NCBI RefSeq assembly: GCF_900109465.1
Contig: NZ_FOAZ01000005.1
Location: forward strand, 328,473 to 392,472
Reading direction: 5' to 3'
DNA from: Streptacidiphilus jiangxiensis
GTDB taxonomy: Bacteria > Actinomycetota > Actinomycetes > Streptomycetales > Streptomycetaceae
DNA length: 64,000 bases
This document shows, one piece after another, positions 52,743-63,493 of this stretch; the first letter of the stretch is position 1, and each line of letters opens with the position of its first letter. The notes under the pieces are model-generated. The model had not been told where the DNA came from. It saw only the letters and a program-made list of their open reading frames with translations, and made no database searches. The position numbers and the translations under genes were made by a program.

Positions 52743-53045
52743 CGCCCCAGGAGGCGCAGCCTCCGGGGGCCCGGGGAACTGCGCGAGAAACCACTGACGA
52801 GCGGACGGCCCTGCGCGCCGACGACCCCCTGCACGCCCGTGGCTTGTCGCGCAGAGCCCTGCGCACCTGAGCGAGGCGTGCTGTCGTGCGGGAGCCGGGT
52901 TGGCGCGCTCGCGCCCAGGCGGCGGAGCCCTGCGCCCTGTGCGCGCTGTCGCCCGGAAGCCGCGCTCGCGCGCATGCGGCGGAGCCTCGCGCCCCTGAGC
53001 GTGTGGGAGCCTCTTTGGCGCTGCTCGCGCCCACGCGGCGGAGCC
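52743..53045. repeat. Cluster of degenerate intergenic repeats
   Basis: The 365-base gap 52738-53102 has no gene. It starts with a degraded copy of the ggggaactgcgcga hairpin (52743-52866), then three copies of a 23-base unit, GCTCGCGCCCAGGCGGCGGA + GCC, at 52907, 52964 and 53023 (spacing 57 and 59). The same unit occurs at 40.5 kb. Confidence 0.75.
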
Positions 53046-53102
53046 GCGAAGCGGCTGGGCCTCGGGCCCCCGGACGGGGCGACCTGCCCTCTGTGAAAGG
53101 GG

Positions 53103-53540
53103 TCAGCAGGGGCGTTTGCGCAGGTCCATGACGTAGTCGTGCGGGGCGCCCGCGGATTCCGCCGCGTCGGCGATGATGCCGAGGTAGCGGGCCGAGGGGA
53201 GGCCGCCCTCGTAGTCGTTGAGGATGTACGTCCACGCGGTGACGTCGCCGTCGAGGGTGTGCACCCGCACCCGGAGCTTGCGGTAGAAGCCGAGCGGGAC
53301 GCCCTCCCAGCGGTCCAGGCCCTGCTCGTCCATCGGTGCGATGTCGTACAGCGCGACGAAGACCTGCTCCTTCTCGTCCTCGACGATCGTCGCGATCGAC
53401 CCCTCCCAGCCGAACTGCTCGCCGCCGAAGGTGAGCCGCCAGCCGTCCATCCAGCCCGTGCCGCGGAGCGGCGAGTGGGGGGCACGGCGGCTCATCTGCC
53501 GCGCGTCGAGGTTGCTGGCATACGCGGCGTAGAGCGTCAT
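53103..53540 (-). CDS. Gamma-glutamylcyclotransferase-like protein
   Basis: 145 aa. YAAYASNLD at the start is the YGSN-type substrate loop, and MDEQGLDRWEGVPLGFYRK holds the catalytic Glu region of the GGCT/AIG2 fold. Members release 5-oxoproline from gamma-glutamyl amines. No signal peptide, so cytoplasmic. Its closeness to Pgs genes may be chance, as the repeat cluster lies between. Convergent with the GT39 gene. Confidence 0.85.
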   Translation of the reverse strand: MTLYAAYASNLDARQMSRRAPHSPLRGTGWMDGWRLTFGGEQFGWEGSIATIVEDEKEQVFVALYDIAPMDEQGLDRWEGVPLGFYRKLRVRVHTLDGDVTAWTYILNDYEGGLPSARYLGIIADAAESAGAPHDYVMDLRKRPC

Positions 53541-53589
53541 GGGTCCTAGCCTACGGGCCGGTGCAAGGTCCGACCGAATGTGCGGGACA

Positions 53590-55035
53590 ATGGGCTACGT
53601 GACTCGGATTGTGATCATCGGTGGCGGACCTGGTGGCTATGAGGCGGCGCTGGTCGCCGCACAACTCGGCGCGGAGGTGACCATCGTCGACCGCGACGGC
53701 CTCGGCGGCGCCGCGGTGCTCACCGACTGCGTCCCCTCCAAGACGCTGATCGCGACGGCCGAGGTGATGACCACCTTCGACAGCTCCTACGAGGAGCTCG
53801 GCATCGTCGTCGCCGACGGCGCGAACCTGGCGAACGAGCGCTTCATCGGCGTGGACCTCGGGAAGGTCAACCGACGCGTCAAGCGGCTCGCCGTCGCCCA
53901 GTCGCACGACATCACCCAGTCCGTCACCCGCGCCGGAGTCACCGTGGTGCGCGGGTCCGGCCGCCTGGAGGGCGGGCAGGCGCTGGACGGCTCGCGCGCC
54001 GTCATCGTCGAGACCGCCGACGGGGAGCAGCAGGAGCTGCGCGCCGACGTCGTGCTGCTGGCCACCGGCACCCACCCGCGTGAGCTGCCGGACGCCGAGC
54101 CGGACGGCGAGCGGATCCTCACCTGGACCCAGGTCTACAACCTGGAGGAGCTGCCCGAGGAGCTCATCGTGGTCGGCTCCGGCGTCACCGGCGCCGAGTT
54201 CGCCGGCGCCTACCAGGCGCTCGGCTCCAAGGTCACCCTGGTCTCCTCCCGCGACCGCGTGCTGCCGGGCGAGGACCCGGACGCCGCGACCGTCCTGGAG
54301 GACGTCTTCCGCCGCCGCGGCATGAACGTCATGGGCCGCTCCCGCGCCGAGGCCGCGCGCCGGGTCGGCGACAAGGTCGAGGTGACCCTCGCCGACGGCC
54401 GGGTCATCACCGGCTCGCACTGCCTGATGGCCGTCGGCTCCATCCCGAACTCCGAGGGCCTCGGCCTTGCGGTCGCCGGGGTCAGGACCTCCGACTCCGG
54501 TCACATCAAGGTCGACCGGGTCTCCCGGACCTCCGCGCCAGGCGTCTACGCCGCCGGTGACGTCACCGGCGTGCTGCCGCTGGCCTCCGTCGCGGCCATG
54601 CAGGGCCGCATCGCGATGTACCACGCGCTCGGCGACGCCGTCGCGCCGCTGAACCTCAAGACGGTCTCCTCCAACGTCTTCACCGACCCCGAGATCGCCA
54701 CCGTGGGCTACAGCGCCGCGGACGTCGAGTGCGGGAAGATGGACGCCGTCTGCGTCAAGCTGCCGCTGCGCAGCAACGCCCGCGCCAAGATGCAGGGCAT
54801 CCGCGACGGCTTCGTGAAGCTCTACTGCCGCCCGGGTACCGGCATCGTCGTCGGCGGCGTGGTCGTGGCCCCGAAGGCGAGCGAGCTGATCCACCCGATC
54901 TCGCTGGCCGTGGACCTCAACCTGACGGTCGAGCAGATCGCCAACGCCTTCACCGTCTACCCCTCCGTCTCGGGCTCCATCGCCGAGGCCGCGCGCCAGT
55001 TGCACGTGCGCAAGCGTGCGGCGGAGGAGAGCTGA
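53590..55035 (+). CDS. lpdA: NAD(P)H quinone dehydrogenase LpdA-type flavoprotein
   Basis: 481 aa from the ATG at 53590; GTG 53599 and ATG 53578 are alternatives. It has the fold of dihydrolipoamide dehydrogenase: FAD motif IGGGPGGYEAALVAAQLGA, NAD motif VVGSGVTGAEFAGAYQALG and GVYAAGDVTG. The redox disulfide is broken: GLGGAAVLTDCVPSK keeps only one Cys, as in mycobacterial LpdA (Rv3303c), which reduces quinones instead of lipoamide. Close to Rv3303c throughout (SVAAMQGRIAMYHALG). Probably an antioxidant quinone reductase. Confidence 0.88.
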   Translation: MGYVTRIVIIGGGPGGYEAALVAAQLGAEVTIVDRDGLGGAAVLTDCVPSKTLIATAEVMTTFDSSYEELGIVVADGANLANERFIGVDLGKVNRRVKRLAVAQSHDITQSVTRAGVTVVRGSGRLEGGQALDGSRAVIVETADGEQQELRADVVLLATGTHPRELPDAEPDGERILTWTQVYNLEELPEELIVVGSGVTGAEFAGAYQALGSKVTLVSSRDRVLPGEDPDAATVLEDVFRRRGMNVMGRSRAEAARRVGDKVEVTLADGRVITGSHCLMAVGSIPNSEGLGLAVAGVRTSDSGHIKVDRVSRTSAPGVYAAGDVTGVLPLASVAAMQGRIAMYHALGDAVAPLNLKTVSSNVFTDPEIATVGYSAADVECGKMDAVCVKLPLRSNARAKMQGIRDGFVKLYCRPGTGIVVGGVVVAPKASELIHPISLAVDLNLTVEQIANAFTVYPSVSGSIAEAARQLHVRKRAAEES

Positions 55036-55151
55036 CGAGCCGACGGCGCACACGGGGAGCGCGTTTCCGGCAGTGAGCGGCGCACAGTGTAGAGCCGTGC
55101 GCCGGTCCACTGCGGGCGTTTTGGGCAAGTAGGCGCAATCGCCTGAAAGCT

Positions 55152-55172
55152 AACGGTCGTGCACGTTACCGT
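55152..55172 (+). promoter_or_regulatory. Putative promoter/operator of the DeoR-family gene
   Basis: ACGGT-n10-ACCGT around the palindrome GTGCAC (55153-55172). The right end includes TACCGT (55167-55172), which lies 7 bases before the GTG at 55180 and could be a leaderless -10. It does not resemble the TCTACGCGCGTAGA operator. Confidence 0.45.
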
Positions 55173-55179
55173 CTGTTTC

Positions 55180-56070
55180 GTGTTCGCAGCAGAACGTCGC
55201 CAGTTGATCCTCGAAATGGTGCGCGCAAACGGAGCGGTGTCGCTCCGGGAGCTCGCACGCGTCGTCCAGACCTCCGAAGTGACCGTACGCCGAGACGTAC
55301 GCGCCTTGGAGGCCGAGGGCCTGCTCGACCGCCGACACGGGGGCGCGGTGCTCCCCGGCGGTTTCTCGCGGGAGCCCGGATACCCCCAGAAGACTCATCT
55401 CGCCGCCGCCGAGAAGAGCGTCATCGCCGACCTCGCCGCCACGATGGTCGCCGAGGGCGACGCCATCGTCGTCGGTGCCGGCACCACCACGCAGGAGCTG
55501 GCACGCCGCCTGGCCCGGGTCCCGGGCCTGACCGTCGTGACCAACTCGCTGCTGGTCGCACAGGCGCTGGCGCACGCGAACCGCGTCGAGGTGGTGATGA
55601 CCGGGGGGACGCTGCGCGGGTCCAACTACGCCCTGGTGGGCAGCGGGGCGGAGCAGTCCCTGCAGGGCCTGCGGGTGACCAGGGCCTTCGTCTCCGGTAG
55701 CGGGCTGAGCGCGGAGCGCGGCCTGTCCACGACGAACATGCTCAGCGCCTCGGTGGACCGCGCGCTCGTCAACGCCGCGGCGGAGGTCGTGGTCCTGGCG
55801 GACCACCTCAAGCTCGGCCACGACACGATGTTCCAGACGGTCTCCAGCGAGGCGATCACGCACCTGGTCACGGACGAGCAGTCGTCGCTGATCGAGCCCG
55901 CGGCGCGTGAGCTGGACGCGCTCGCGGACCGCGGTGTCCAGGTCCACGTCGCCCCGATGACGCCGCCCACGAGCTTCCCGGCGTCATCCCCTCAGGAAGC
56001 ACCGCGCCGCCCGGCCACCTTCCCGGGCCAGCGCCGGGGCCCTGTCCCGGTGGCGTCCGGGCGGCGCTGA
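55180..56070 (+). CDS. DeoR/GlpR family transcriptional regulator
   Basis: 296 aa from the GTG at 55180 (VFAAERRQLILEMVRANGAV); a GTG at 55159 adds 7 residues. N-terminal HTH VSLRELARVVQTSEVTVRRD followed by DVRALEAEGLLDRRHGGAV, the DeoR signature. The C-terminal DeoRC sensor has GAGTTTQELAR, VVTNSLLVAQAL, MTGGTLRG and VLADHLKLG, which in the family bind phosphorylated sugars. The last 45 residues are Pro/Arg-rich. Being the only DeoR protein near the nucleoside genes, it is a candidate regulator of them. Confidence 0.9.
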   Translation: MFAAERRQLILEMVRANGAVSLRELARVVQTSEVTVRRDVRALEAEGLLDRRHGGAVLPGGFSREPGYPQKTHLAAAEKSVIADLAATMVAEGDAIVVGAGTTTQELARRLARVPGLTVVTNSLLVAQALAHANRVEVVMTGGTLRGSNYALVGSGAEQSLQGLRVTRAFVSGSGLSAERGLSTTNMLSASVDRALVNAAAEVVVLADHLKLGHDTMFQTVSSEAITHLVTDEQSSLIEPAARELDALADRGVQVHVAPMTPPTSFPASSPQEAPRRPATFPGQRRGPVPVASGRR

Positions 56071-56073
56071 GCG

Positions 56074-56493
56074 CTACTCGAACCAGATGTCGAGCGTGAC
56101 CTCGGCGTTCTCGCCGAGGTTCGCCCGGAATCCGCCCGTGCCGCGCAGCCCGGTCAGCTCTCCGGTGCCGCTGCCCGGCACGACGAACCACTCGCCGTGG
56201 ACGACGGCGCCCTCGACGACGCCGGAGTCCTGCAGCAGGAAGGATCCGCTGCGGCCCAGTACCGAGCCGGTCACCCGCTCGATGCCGACGAAGCTCGCCG
56301 AGCCGTCGGCGCGGGCCGCCTGCAGGAACTCGACGACGCCCTCGCCCTCGATGTCGCCGCTGAAGCTCTCCTCGACGTGGATCCGGTTGAGCACCGGCCC
56401 CTGCTCGGGCTGGTCGTAGGCGACCGGCTCGTACGTGTGGACCGTGATGACGGCGGTCGCGTGCTGCTTCGCCTGCGTCGGGACGTCACTCAT
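56074..56493 (-). CDS. DUF3224 domain protein
   Basis: 139 aa from the ATG at 56493 (GGGGGAACC upstream). It fits the DUF3224 beta-barrel family: VEFLQAARADGSASFVGIER, GRSGSFLLQDSGVVEG and GTGELTGLRGTGGF. Allene-oxide-cyclase-like fold; no enzyme activity known. Convergent with the DeoR gene, three bases apart. Confidence 0.85.
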   Translation of the reverse strand: MSDVPTQAKQHATAVITVHTYEPVAYDQPEQGPVLNRIHVEESFSGDIEGEGVVEFLQAARADGSASFVGIERVTGSVLGRSGSFLLQDSGVVEGAVVHGEWFVVPGSGTGELTGLRGTGGFRANLGENAEVTLDIWFE

Positions 56494-56639
56494 GGTTCCC
56501 CCTGTCACTGTGGTGAGTTGACGTCCCATTAGATCATCGCGGGCCCGCCGTTCGGCGCCGAAACGGGTCGACGCCCGCCCGGCGTTGCGCGGTGCGCGCG
56601 GCCGGACGGGCGTCGACTGTGGTGCTGCAGGCGTTCCGG

Positions 56640-58415
56640 TCAGTCCTTGATCTCGCAGATCACGGCACCGGAGGTGACCGTGGCGCCGACCTCGGCGGTG
56701 ATGCCGACGATCGTGCCCGCCTTGTGGGCGTTCAGCGGCTGCTCCATCTTCATCGCCTCCAGGACGACGACCAGGTCGCCCTCGGCGACGGTCTGGCCCT
56801 CCTCCACGGCGACCTTGACGATGGTGCCCTGCATCGGCGAGGCGAGGGTGTCACCGGAGACGGCGGAGCCGCCCTTGCCGGCGACGGCGCGGCGCTTGGC
56901 CTTGCCGCCCGCGGCCTTGGCCGGAGCCGCCGAGGAGACGCCCAGACCGGCCGGGAGGGAGACCTCGATGCGCTTGCCGCCGACCTCGACGACGACGGTC
57001 TCGCGGCCGCCCTCGCCCTCCTCCTCGCCCGCGCCGGCACCGGCGAACGGCGGGATGGTGTTGTCGAACTCGGTCTCGATCCAGCGGGTGAAGACCGTGA
57101 ACGGCGCGTCGCTGTCGCCGAGCTCGGGCGCGAACGCCGGGTCGACGACCACCGCGCGGTGGAACGGGATGGCCGTGGCCATGCCCTCGACGTTGAACTC
57201 GGCCAGCGCGCGGGCGGCACGCTGCAGCGCCTGCTTGCGGGTGGCGCCGGTGACGATCAGCTTCGCCAGCAGCGAGTCCCAGGCCGGGCCGATGACGCTG
57301 CCGGACTCGACGCCGGAGTCCAGGCGGACGCCGGGGCCGGACGGCGGGGCGAACAGGGTGACCGTGCCGGGAGCCGGCAGGAAGTTGCGGCCCGGGTCCT
57401 CGCCGTTGATGCGGAACTCGAACGAGTGACCCCGCAGCTCCGGGTCGTCGTAGCCGAGCGCCTCGCCGTCGGCGATGCGGAACATCTCGCGGACCAGGTC
57501 GATGCCGGTGACCTCCTCGGAGACCGGGTGCTCGACCTGGAGGCGGGTGTTCACCTCGAGGAAGGAGATCGTGCCGTCGTTGGCGACCAGGAACTCGCAG
57601 GTTCCGGCGCCGACGTAGCCGGCCTCCTTCAGGATGGCCTTGGAAGCCCGGTACAGCTCCTCGACCTGCGCCTCGGAGAGGAACGGCGCGGGGGCCTCCT
57701 CGACGAGCTTCTGGTGGCGACGCTGCAGCGAGCAGTCGCGGGTGGAGACGACGACCACGTTGCCGTGGGTGTCGGCCAGGCACTGGGTCTCGACGTGACG
57801 CGGCTTGTCCAGGTACCGCTCGACGAAGCACTCGCCGCGACCGAACGCGGCAACGGCCTCACGGACGGCCGACTCGTACAGCTCGGGGATCTCCTCGAGC
57901 GTACGGGCGACCTTCAGCCCGCGACCGCCACCGCCGAAGGCGGCCTTGATGGCGATCGGCAGACCGTGCTCCTGGGCGAACGCGACGACCTCGTCCGGGC
58001 CCGCGACCGGGTCCGGCGTACCGGCGACCAGCGGCGCACCCGCGCGCTGCGCGACGTGACGCGCGGTGACCTTGTCACCGAGGTCACGGATGGCCTGCGG
58101 CGGCGGGCCGATCCAGATCAGCCCGGCGTCCAGGACGGCCTGGGCGAACTCGGCGTTCTCGGAGAGAAAGCCGTAGCCCGGGTGGATGGCGTCCGCGCCG
58201 GAGTCGGCGGCGGCCTTGAGCACCTTCGCGATGTCGAGGTAGCTGGTCGCGGGGGTGTCGCCACCCAGCGCGTAGGCCTCGTCGGCAGCGCGGACGTGCA
58301 GCGCGTCCCGGTCCGGCTCGGCGTAGACGGCGACGCTGGCGATCCCGGCATCGCGGCAGGCACGGGCGACGCGGACGGCGATTTCTCCGCGGTTGGCGAT
58401 GAGCACCTTGCGCAC
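56640..58415 (-). CDS. accA2: Acyl-CoA carboxylase alpha subunit (biotin carboxylase + BCCP)
   Basis: 591 aa. Biotin carboxylase at 1-450 with ATP-grasp loop [14 protein letters not shown] and the catalytic region [19 protein letters not shown] linker (450-520, Ala/Gly/Glu-rich) leads to the biotinyl domain with EAMKMEQP (biotin on Lys556). It carboxylates biotin for transfer by the PccB carboxyltransferase encoded at 61.7-63.3 kb; with PccE this makes methylmalonyl-CoA (and malonyl-CoA with AccB). BirA near 63.5 kb would biotinylate it. Confidence 0.95.
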   Translation of the reverse strand: MRKVLIANRGEIAVRVARACRDAGIASVAVYAEPDRDALHVRAADEAYALGGDTPATSYLDIAKVLKAAADSGADAIHPGYGFLSENAEFAQAVLDAGLIWIGPPPQAIRDLGDKVTARHVAQRAGAPLVAGTPDPVAGPDEVVAFAQEHGLPIAIKAAFGGGGRGLKVARTLEEIPELYESAVREAVAAFGRGECFVERYLDKPRHVETQCLADTHGNVVVVSTRDCSLQRRHQKLVEEAPAPFLSEAQVEELYRASKAILKEAGYVGAGTCEFLVANDGTISFLEVNTRLQVEHPVSEEVTGIDLVREMFRIADGEALGYDDPELRGHSFEFRINGEDPGRNFLPAPGTVTLFAPPSGPGVRLDSGVESGSVIGPAWDSLLAKLIVTGATRKQALQRAARALAEFNVEGMATAIPFHRAVVVDPAFAPELGDSDAPFTVFTRWIETEFDNTIPPFAGAGAGEEEGEGGRETVVVEVGGKRIEVSLPAGLGVSSAAPAKAAGGKAKRRAVAGKGGSAVSGDTLASPMQGTIVKVAVEEGQTVAEGDLVVVLEAMKMEQPLNAHKAGTIVGITAEVGATVTSGAVICEIKD

Positions 58416-58599
58416 CTTGGCTCCCTTCTTTGAACCCCGGAGAGTCTAGGGAATCGCGAGGTGTACCCACGAGTCCGTCCCGGTGGTGACCTTGCCCACA
58501 CGCTGGGTGAGCAGTGCTTTCCACGGTACGCCGTCCGGGTAGTGGCTGGCTCGAGCCCACGGTCTTCCGCCGTTGACTACTCCTCAGTAAGGTGCGCCC

Positions 58600-59031
58600 A
58601 TGCGGAGATGGACAGCGGTCGCGGCGACGGTTCTGGTGGTCCTGGAGGCGGGGGTTTCGGCGCTCGCCGCCCTGATCCTGGGCGGGGTGGCGAACCGGCA
58701 GCACATGCAGTTCGCGGGCGTTTCCTACCGGGCGATGGCGGACGCCGCCTACCTCGGGCTGGGCCTGCAGGCGGCGTTCCTGCTGGTCGTCGCGGGTGTG
58801 TTGGTACGCGTCGCGATACGCGCCCAGGACCGCGCGTTCGGGCGTCCGACCCGTTTCGTGCTGATCGGCGCGGCGGTGTTCCACGCCGTGCTGGCCGCGA
58901 TCGTGCTGGCCCTGTCGGGGGTGTGGACCTTCCTGGTCGTGGCGCTCACGCTGACGCTGCTGGTGCTGCTCTTCTTCACCCGGCCGGAGCAGGGACCGGT
59001 GCCTTCGGCGCCTGCTGCGCCTGCTGCGTGA
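58600..59031 (+). CDS. Four-TM membrane protein
   Basis: 143 aa with four hydrophobic segments (about 5-28, 48-70, 85-108, 110-130) and a Pro/Ala-rich cytoplasmic tail. No motif recognised. Its 3' end overlaps the convergent downstream gene by 56 bases, where both encode Ala/Pro-rich tails. I recall similar small membrane proteins beside accA2 in Streptomyces. Confidence 0.7.
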   Translation: MRRWTAVAATVLVVLEAGVSALAALILGGVANRQHMQFAGVSYRAMADAAYLGLGLQAAFLLVVAGVLVRVAIRAQDRAFGRPTRFVLIGAAVFHAVLAAIVLALSGVWTFLVVALTLTLLVLLFFTRPEQGPVPSAPAAPAA

Positions 59032-59731
59032 CATCCGCCACGAACTCGATGACGTCCGGTCCGTAGTTGTCCGGCTGGAGCACCTTGTAGAGCAGCGCGA
59101 AGGTGCTGTCCGTCCCGTGCTTGTGACTCAACTCACGGTACGAGCGGCGCAGATGACGGACCGCCGCGAGGTTCGACACGGCCGTCTGGCCGCAGACCAG
59201 GAACGTCGGCCGACCCTGCGCGCCGACGGAGATGCGGGCCAGCAGCACGTAGTCCGCGACGCCCCGCTGCCAGGCGTAGGTCTCGCTGCCGACGACGAAC
59301 TCGATCCGCCGGACATCCTGCTCGACGGGGTGGACGGGGAACTCGAAGCCGGGGAACTTCAGCTTCAGATGCGCCGCGGTGCGCTCGTTGGTGGAGGGGC
59401 CGGCGATGCAGAACTCGGCGCGGTCGCCGATTCCTTGGCGGATCTGGTGGGCCGGCTGGACCGTGTACTGCGCGCCGCACTCGTAGACCAGTGCGGCGAG
59501 CTCCATCAGCGCGTACGCGTCCAGCTGCGCGATGATCCGGTCGTTGTCGGTGGAGCCCGCCTTCCGTGGCACCACGAGCAGCGCCTCGGAGCCGGCGGGC
59601 AGCCCGAAGAAGGCCCGCTCGCGGTTGATCCGCCGACGCCGCAGGAGCGCCTGCAGCAGCCAGGCCGCCACGGCGGAGACGGCGCTGGAGGCGACGCCGA
59701 GGACGATGTTCCATATGTCACTGCTGTTCAC
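58976..59731 (-). CDS. Single-TM anchored protein of unknown function
   Basis: 251 aa. One N-terminal hydrophobic segment (8-30), a basic patch RRRRINRER, then a soluble cytoplasmic domain (about 35-230) with alternating strands and helices (SEALLVVPRKAG, IAQLDAYALMELAALVYECG, RIEFVVGSETYAW, FLVCGQTAVSNLAAVRHL), which could be a Rossmann-like fold. No catalytic motif is recognised. Gln/Ala/Pro-rich tail overlapping the convergent gene. Confidence 0.7.
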   Translation of the reverse strand: MNSSDIWNIVLGVASSAVSAVAAWLLQALLRRRRINRERAFFGLPAGSEALLVVPRKAGSTDNDRIIAQLDAYALMELAALVYECGAQYTVQPAHQIRQGIGDRAEFCIAGPSTNERTAAHLKLKFPGFEFPVHPVEQDVRRIEFVVGSETYAWQRGVADYVLLARISVGAQGRPTFLVCGQTAVSNLAAVRHLRRSYRELSHKHGTDSTFALLYKVLQPDNYGPDVIEFVADVTQQAQQAPKAPVPAPAG

Positions 59732-59786
59732 GGCTGCGCCCCCGAACGGAAAGTGAGACTCCGACAGGAAGCATGCACCAATACCA

Positions 59787-59808
59787 GGGGCGCGGGGAAC
59801 TGCGCCCC
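59787..59808. terminator. Short ggggcgcggggaact hairpin
   Basis: GGGGCGC, 8-base loop ggggaact, GCGCCCC. It is a minimal copy of the intergenic repeat family, just after the maf stop on the minus strand. Confidence 0.7.
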
Positions 59809-59815
59809 TTCCGGG

Positions 59816-60415
59816 CTACGCCCAGAGGTCGGTGATCCGGACGTCGACCTCCGCCAGCAGGCGGCGGAGCAGGGGGAGGGAGAGGCCGATGACGTTGCCC
59901 GGGTCGCCCTCGATGCCGTCCACGAACGGGGCGCTGCGCCCGTCCAGGGTGAACGCGCCGGCGACGTGGAGCGGCTCGCCGGAGGCGATGTAGGCGTCGA
60001 TCTCGGCGTCGTCGGGAGTGCCGAAGTGGACCGTCGTGGAGGCCGTCGCCGAGGCGCGGGCGCCGCTGCGGGTGTCGATGACGCAGTGGCCCGTCTGCAG
60101 GACGCCGCTGCGGCCCCGCATGGACATCCAGCGGGCGCGGGCGTCCGCGGCGTCCGCGGGCTTGCCGAGGGCGACGCCGTCCAGTTCCAGCACGGAGTCG
60201 CAGCCGACGACCAACTCGCCGTCGGCCAGTGTCGCGGCGACCGCCGCGGCCTTGGCCTCCGCGAGGACCAGGGCCAGCTCGGCCGGGGTGGGGGCGGAGA
60301 GCGCGTCCTCGTCGACGCCGCTGACGATGACCTTCGGGTCCAGCCCGGCCTGCCGCAGCAGGCCCAGCCGGGCGGGGGAGGCGGAGGCGAGGACGAGGGT
60401 GCGCTTGTCGGTCAT
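59816..60415 (-). CDS. maf: Maf family nucleotide pyrophosphatase
   Basis: 199 aa. [16 protein letters not shown] at the start is the S/TxxR nucleotide-binding motif; [17 protein letters not shown] and [16 protein letters not shown] hold the conserved Asp and Gly-rich region. Maf proteins hydrolyse dTTP, UTP and modified nucleotides to monophosphates and so keep modified bases out of nucleic acids. Also found beside the acyl-CoA carboxylase genes in other Streptomyces as I recall. Confidence 0.92.
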   Translation of the reverse strand: MTDKRTLVLASASPARLGLLRQAGLDPKVIVSGVDEDALSAPTPAELALVLAEAKAAAVAATLADGELVVGCDSVLELDGVALGKPADAADARARWMSMRGRSGVLQTGHCVIDTRSGARASATASTTVHFGTPDDAEIDAYIASGEPLHVAGAFTLDGRSAPFVDGIEGDPGNVIGLSLPLLRRLLAEVDVRITDLWA

Positions 60416-60475
60416 GGGGTTCAGACTAGTGCGGCGTTCGGTGGTCTTGTCGGGGGAGAGGACGGGGGAACGACC

Positions 60476-61258
60476 ATGCGGAGAACGGCGACGGCCGCGG
60501 TGTACGCCGTGGCGGCGGCGGTGGCGTTGACGGGGTTGACGGGGTGCGGCGGCAGCGGCAGCGGTGGCAGCGGCGGTTCGCCGCAGGCGACGGCCGTCGG
60601 GACGGCGAGTGCGAGCGCGAGTCCGCTGGGGTACGGGTGTCTGACGCCGGCCCAGGCGCCCGGTGCCTTCCAGCTCGAGGTCGGTGACCAGCCCACCACC
60701 ACCACGACCGACGCCTTCGCCGCCGGGCACGGCCCTGTGGGCGTCGTCTTCGCGCACATGGCCGGGGAGTCGGTCTGCGAGTGGGCGCCGTACGTGTCGA
60801 GCTTCGCCGCGAAGGGCTATCTGGCGCTGACCTTCACCAGCGTCGGGTCGACGGACCAGGAGATCGCCGACGCCGTCGCGGAGCTCAAGCGGCGCGGTGC
60901 GCGCCGCGTGCTGCTGGTGGGCGGGTCGAAGGGCGGCACGGGCGTGCTCGTGGCCGCGTCGCGGCCGCTCGCGCTGCCGGTGGTGGCCGTGGTGAGCCTG
61001 AGCGGGCCGACGGCCTACGCGGGGATGGACGCGTCCGCCGCCGTCCCACGGCTGACCGTCCCGGTGTTCTTCATGGCGGACTCCGACGACGAGCCGTTCA
61101 CCGACGACGCCAGGACCCTGGCGGCGGCCGCCGTCCACGCGCCGGTGCACCCGCTGAAGCTCTATCCGGGCTCGAACCACGCCAGCGCGGTGCTGGGCGA
61201 CAGGGCCGCGCTCGCGGACTTCGACGCGTTCGTCGCCCGGTACGCGCCTCCGGGCTGA
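60476..61258 (+). CDS. Alpha/beta hydrolase lipoprotein
   Basis: 260 aa from the ATG at 60476 (GGGGGAACGACC upstream). The signal peptide ends in LTGLTGCGG, a lipobox with Cys24. The mature part opens with Gly/Ser repeats, then an alpha/beta hydrolase: nucleophile elbow GGSKGG, acid in DSDDEPF, His in PGSNHAS. It resembles dienelactone-hydrolase-like esterases held at the outer face of the membrane. Substrate unknown. Divergent from maf. Confidence 0.85.
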   Translation: MRRTATAAVYAVAAAVALTGLTGCGGSGSGGSGGSPQATAVGTASASASPLGYGCLTPAQAPGAFQLEVGDQPTTTTTDAFAAGHGPVGVVFAHMAGESVCEWAPYVSSFAAKGYLALTFTSVGSTDQEIADAVAELKRRGARRVLLVGGSKGGTGVLVAASRPLALPVVAVVSLSGPTAYAGMDASAAVPRLTVPVFFMADSDDEPFTDDARTLAAAAVHAPVHPLKLYPGSNHASAVLGDRAALADFDAFVARYAPPG

Positions 61259-61261
61259 GCC

Positions 61262-61387
61262 TCAGACCATGACCACGATCATCGCGAGCGAGGAGCAGAG
61301 CGCGATGAGGATGCCCACCCGGCGCAGCAGCTCGCGCATCCGCGCGGCCTCCGCCGGGGTGTCGTCCGCTGGGTCTGACCAGAGCAT
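61262..61387 (-). CDS. 41-aa single-TM membrane protein
   Basis: MLWSDPADDTPAEAARMREL, then LRRVGILIALCSSLAMIVVMV and stop: an amphipathic N-terminus followed by one membrane span. It lies about 100 bases after pccE on the minus strand. The MLWSDP start recalls tiny actinomycete proteins called morphogenic membrane protein MmpB; that is from memory. Short but with normal codon bias. Confidence 0.65.
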   Translation of the reverse strand: MLWSDPADDTPAEAARMRELLRRVGILIALCSSLAMIVVMV

Positions 61388-61490
61388 GCGTCCACTGTGC
61401 GCCGCGGGCCTTGCGCGGCGCATGAGTACGGGTACTCAACTTGCGCCGCACAAGGCCCGCCTGTCGGTGGCTCCGCCGCCGGGCGCGGTC

Positions 61491-61700
61491 CTAGCGGCCG
61501 GCCCAGGCGGAGGTGCGCCAGGCGTTCGGGCCGGGCTGGGGCATGCGGCGCACCAGCGCCGCGCGGGAGCGCCAGACGTTCGCGCCGGGTGCCTCCGGGG
61601 CGGCAGCTGCGCCGGCTGCCGCCCGGGCCGAGACCACCGCCAGGACGGCGGCGAGCTCCTCGGGGTTGGGCTGCCCGTGCAGCACGCGGATGGGGGCCAT
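61491..61700 (-). CDS. pccE: Propionyl-CoA carboxylase epsilon subunit
   Basis: 69 aa. MAPIRVLHGQPNPEELAAVL, then an Ala-rich linker and VWRSRAALVRRMPQPGPNAW, the two conserved ends of actinomycete acyl-CoA carboxylase epsilon subunits (PccE/AccE). These small proteins bind the alpha/beta complex and raise its activity. It starts 46 bases after the pccB stop. Confidence 0.88.
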   Translation of the reverse strand: MAPIRVLHGQPNPEELAAVLAVVSARAAAGAAAAPEAPGANVWRSRAALVRRMPQPGPNAWRTSAWAGR

Positions 61701-61746
61701 CAGGCCGGTACCTCTTTCTGCATTCTGCGGAAGCGACGACGGGCGA

Positions 61747-63342
<1,596 letters not shown>

Positions 63343-63493
63343 GGGTCGGCGGCTCCCGTCAGGAGGGGTAGTACCGATGGCGTTCCTTCTCAGGGGATAC
63401 GCGCGGTACCAACGGGTGGGTTTCCGATCAGTAGGTTAGCCACCACGACGTGGCTCGGATATGGCGAGTGACAGGGGTCATACGCTAGGTGTC

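Noticed and set aside
52907-53045. Three spaced repeats read as a CRISPR array
   Set aside because: Only three GC-rich degenerate units, no cas genes, and the spacers themselves belong to the intergenic repeat family.
53103-53540. GGCT-like protein as part of the Pgs polymer locus
   Set aside because: It is separated by the GT39 gene and the repeat cluster and is in a different transcription unit; the gamma-glutamyl link alone is too weak.
55036-55179. Nucleoside operator upstream of the DeoR gene
   Set aside because: The palindrome there (ACGGT-n10-ACCGT) shares no core with TACGCGCGTA.
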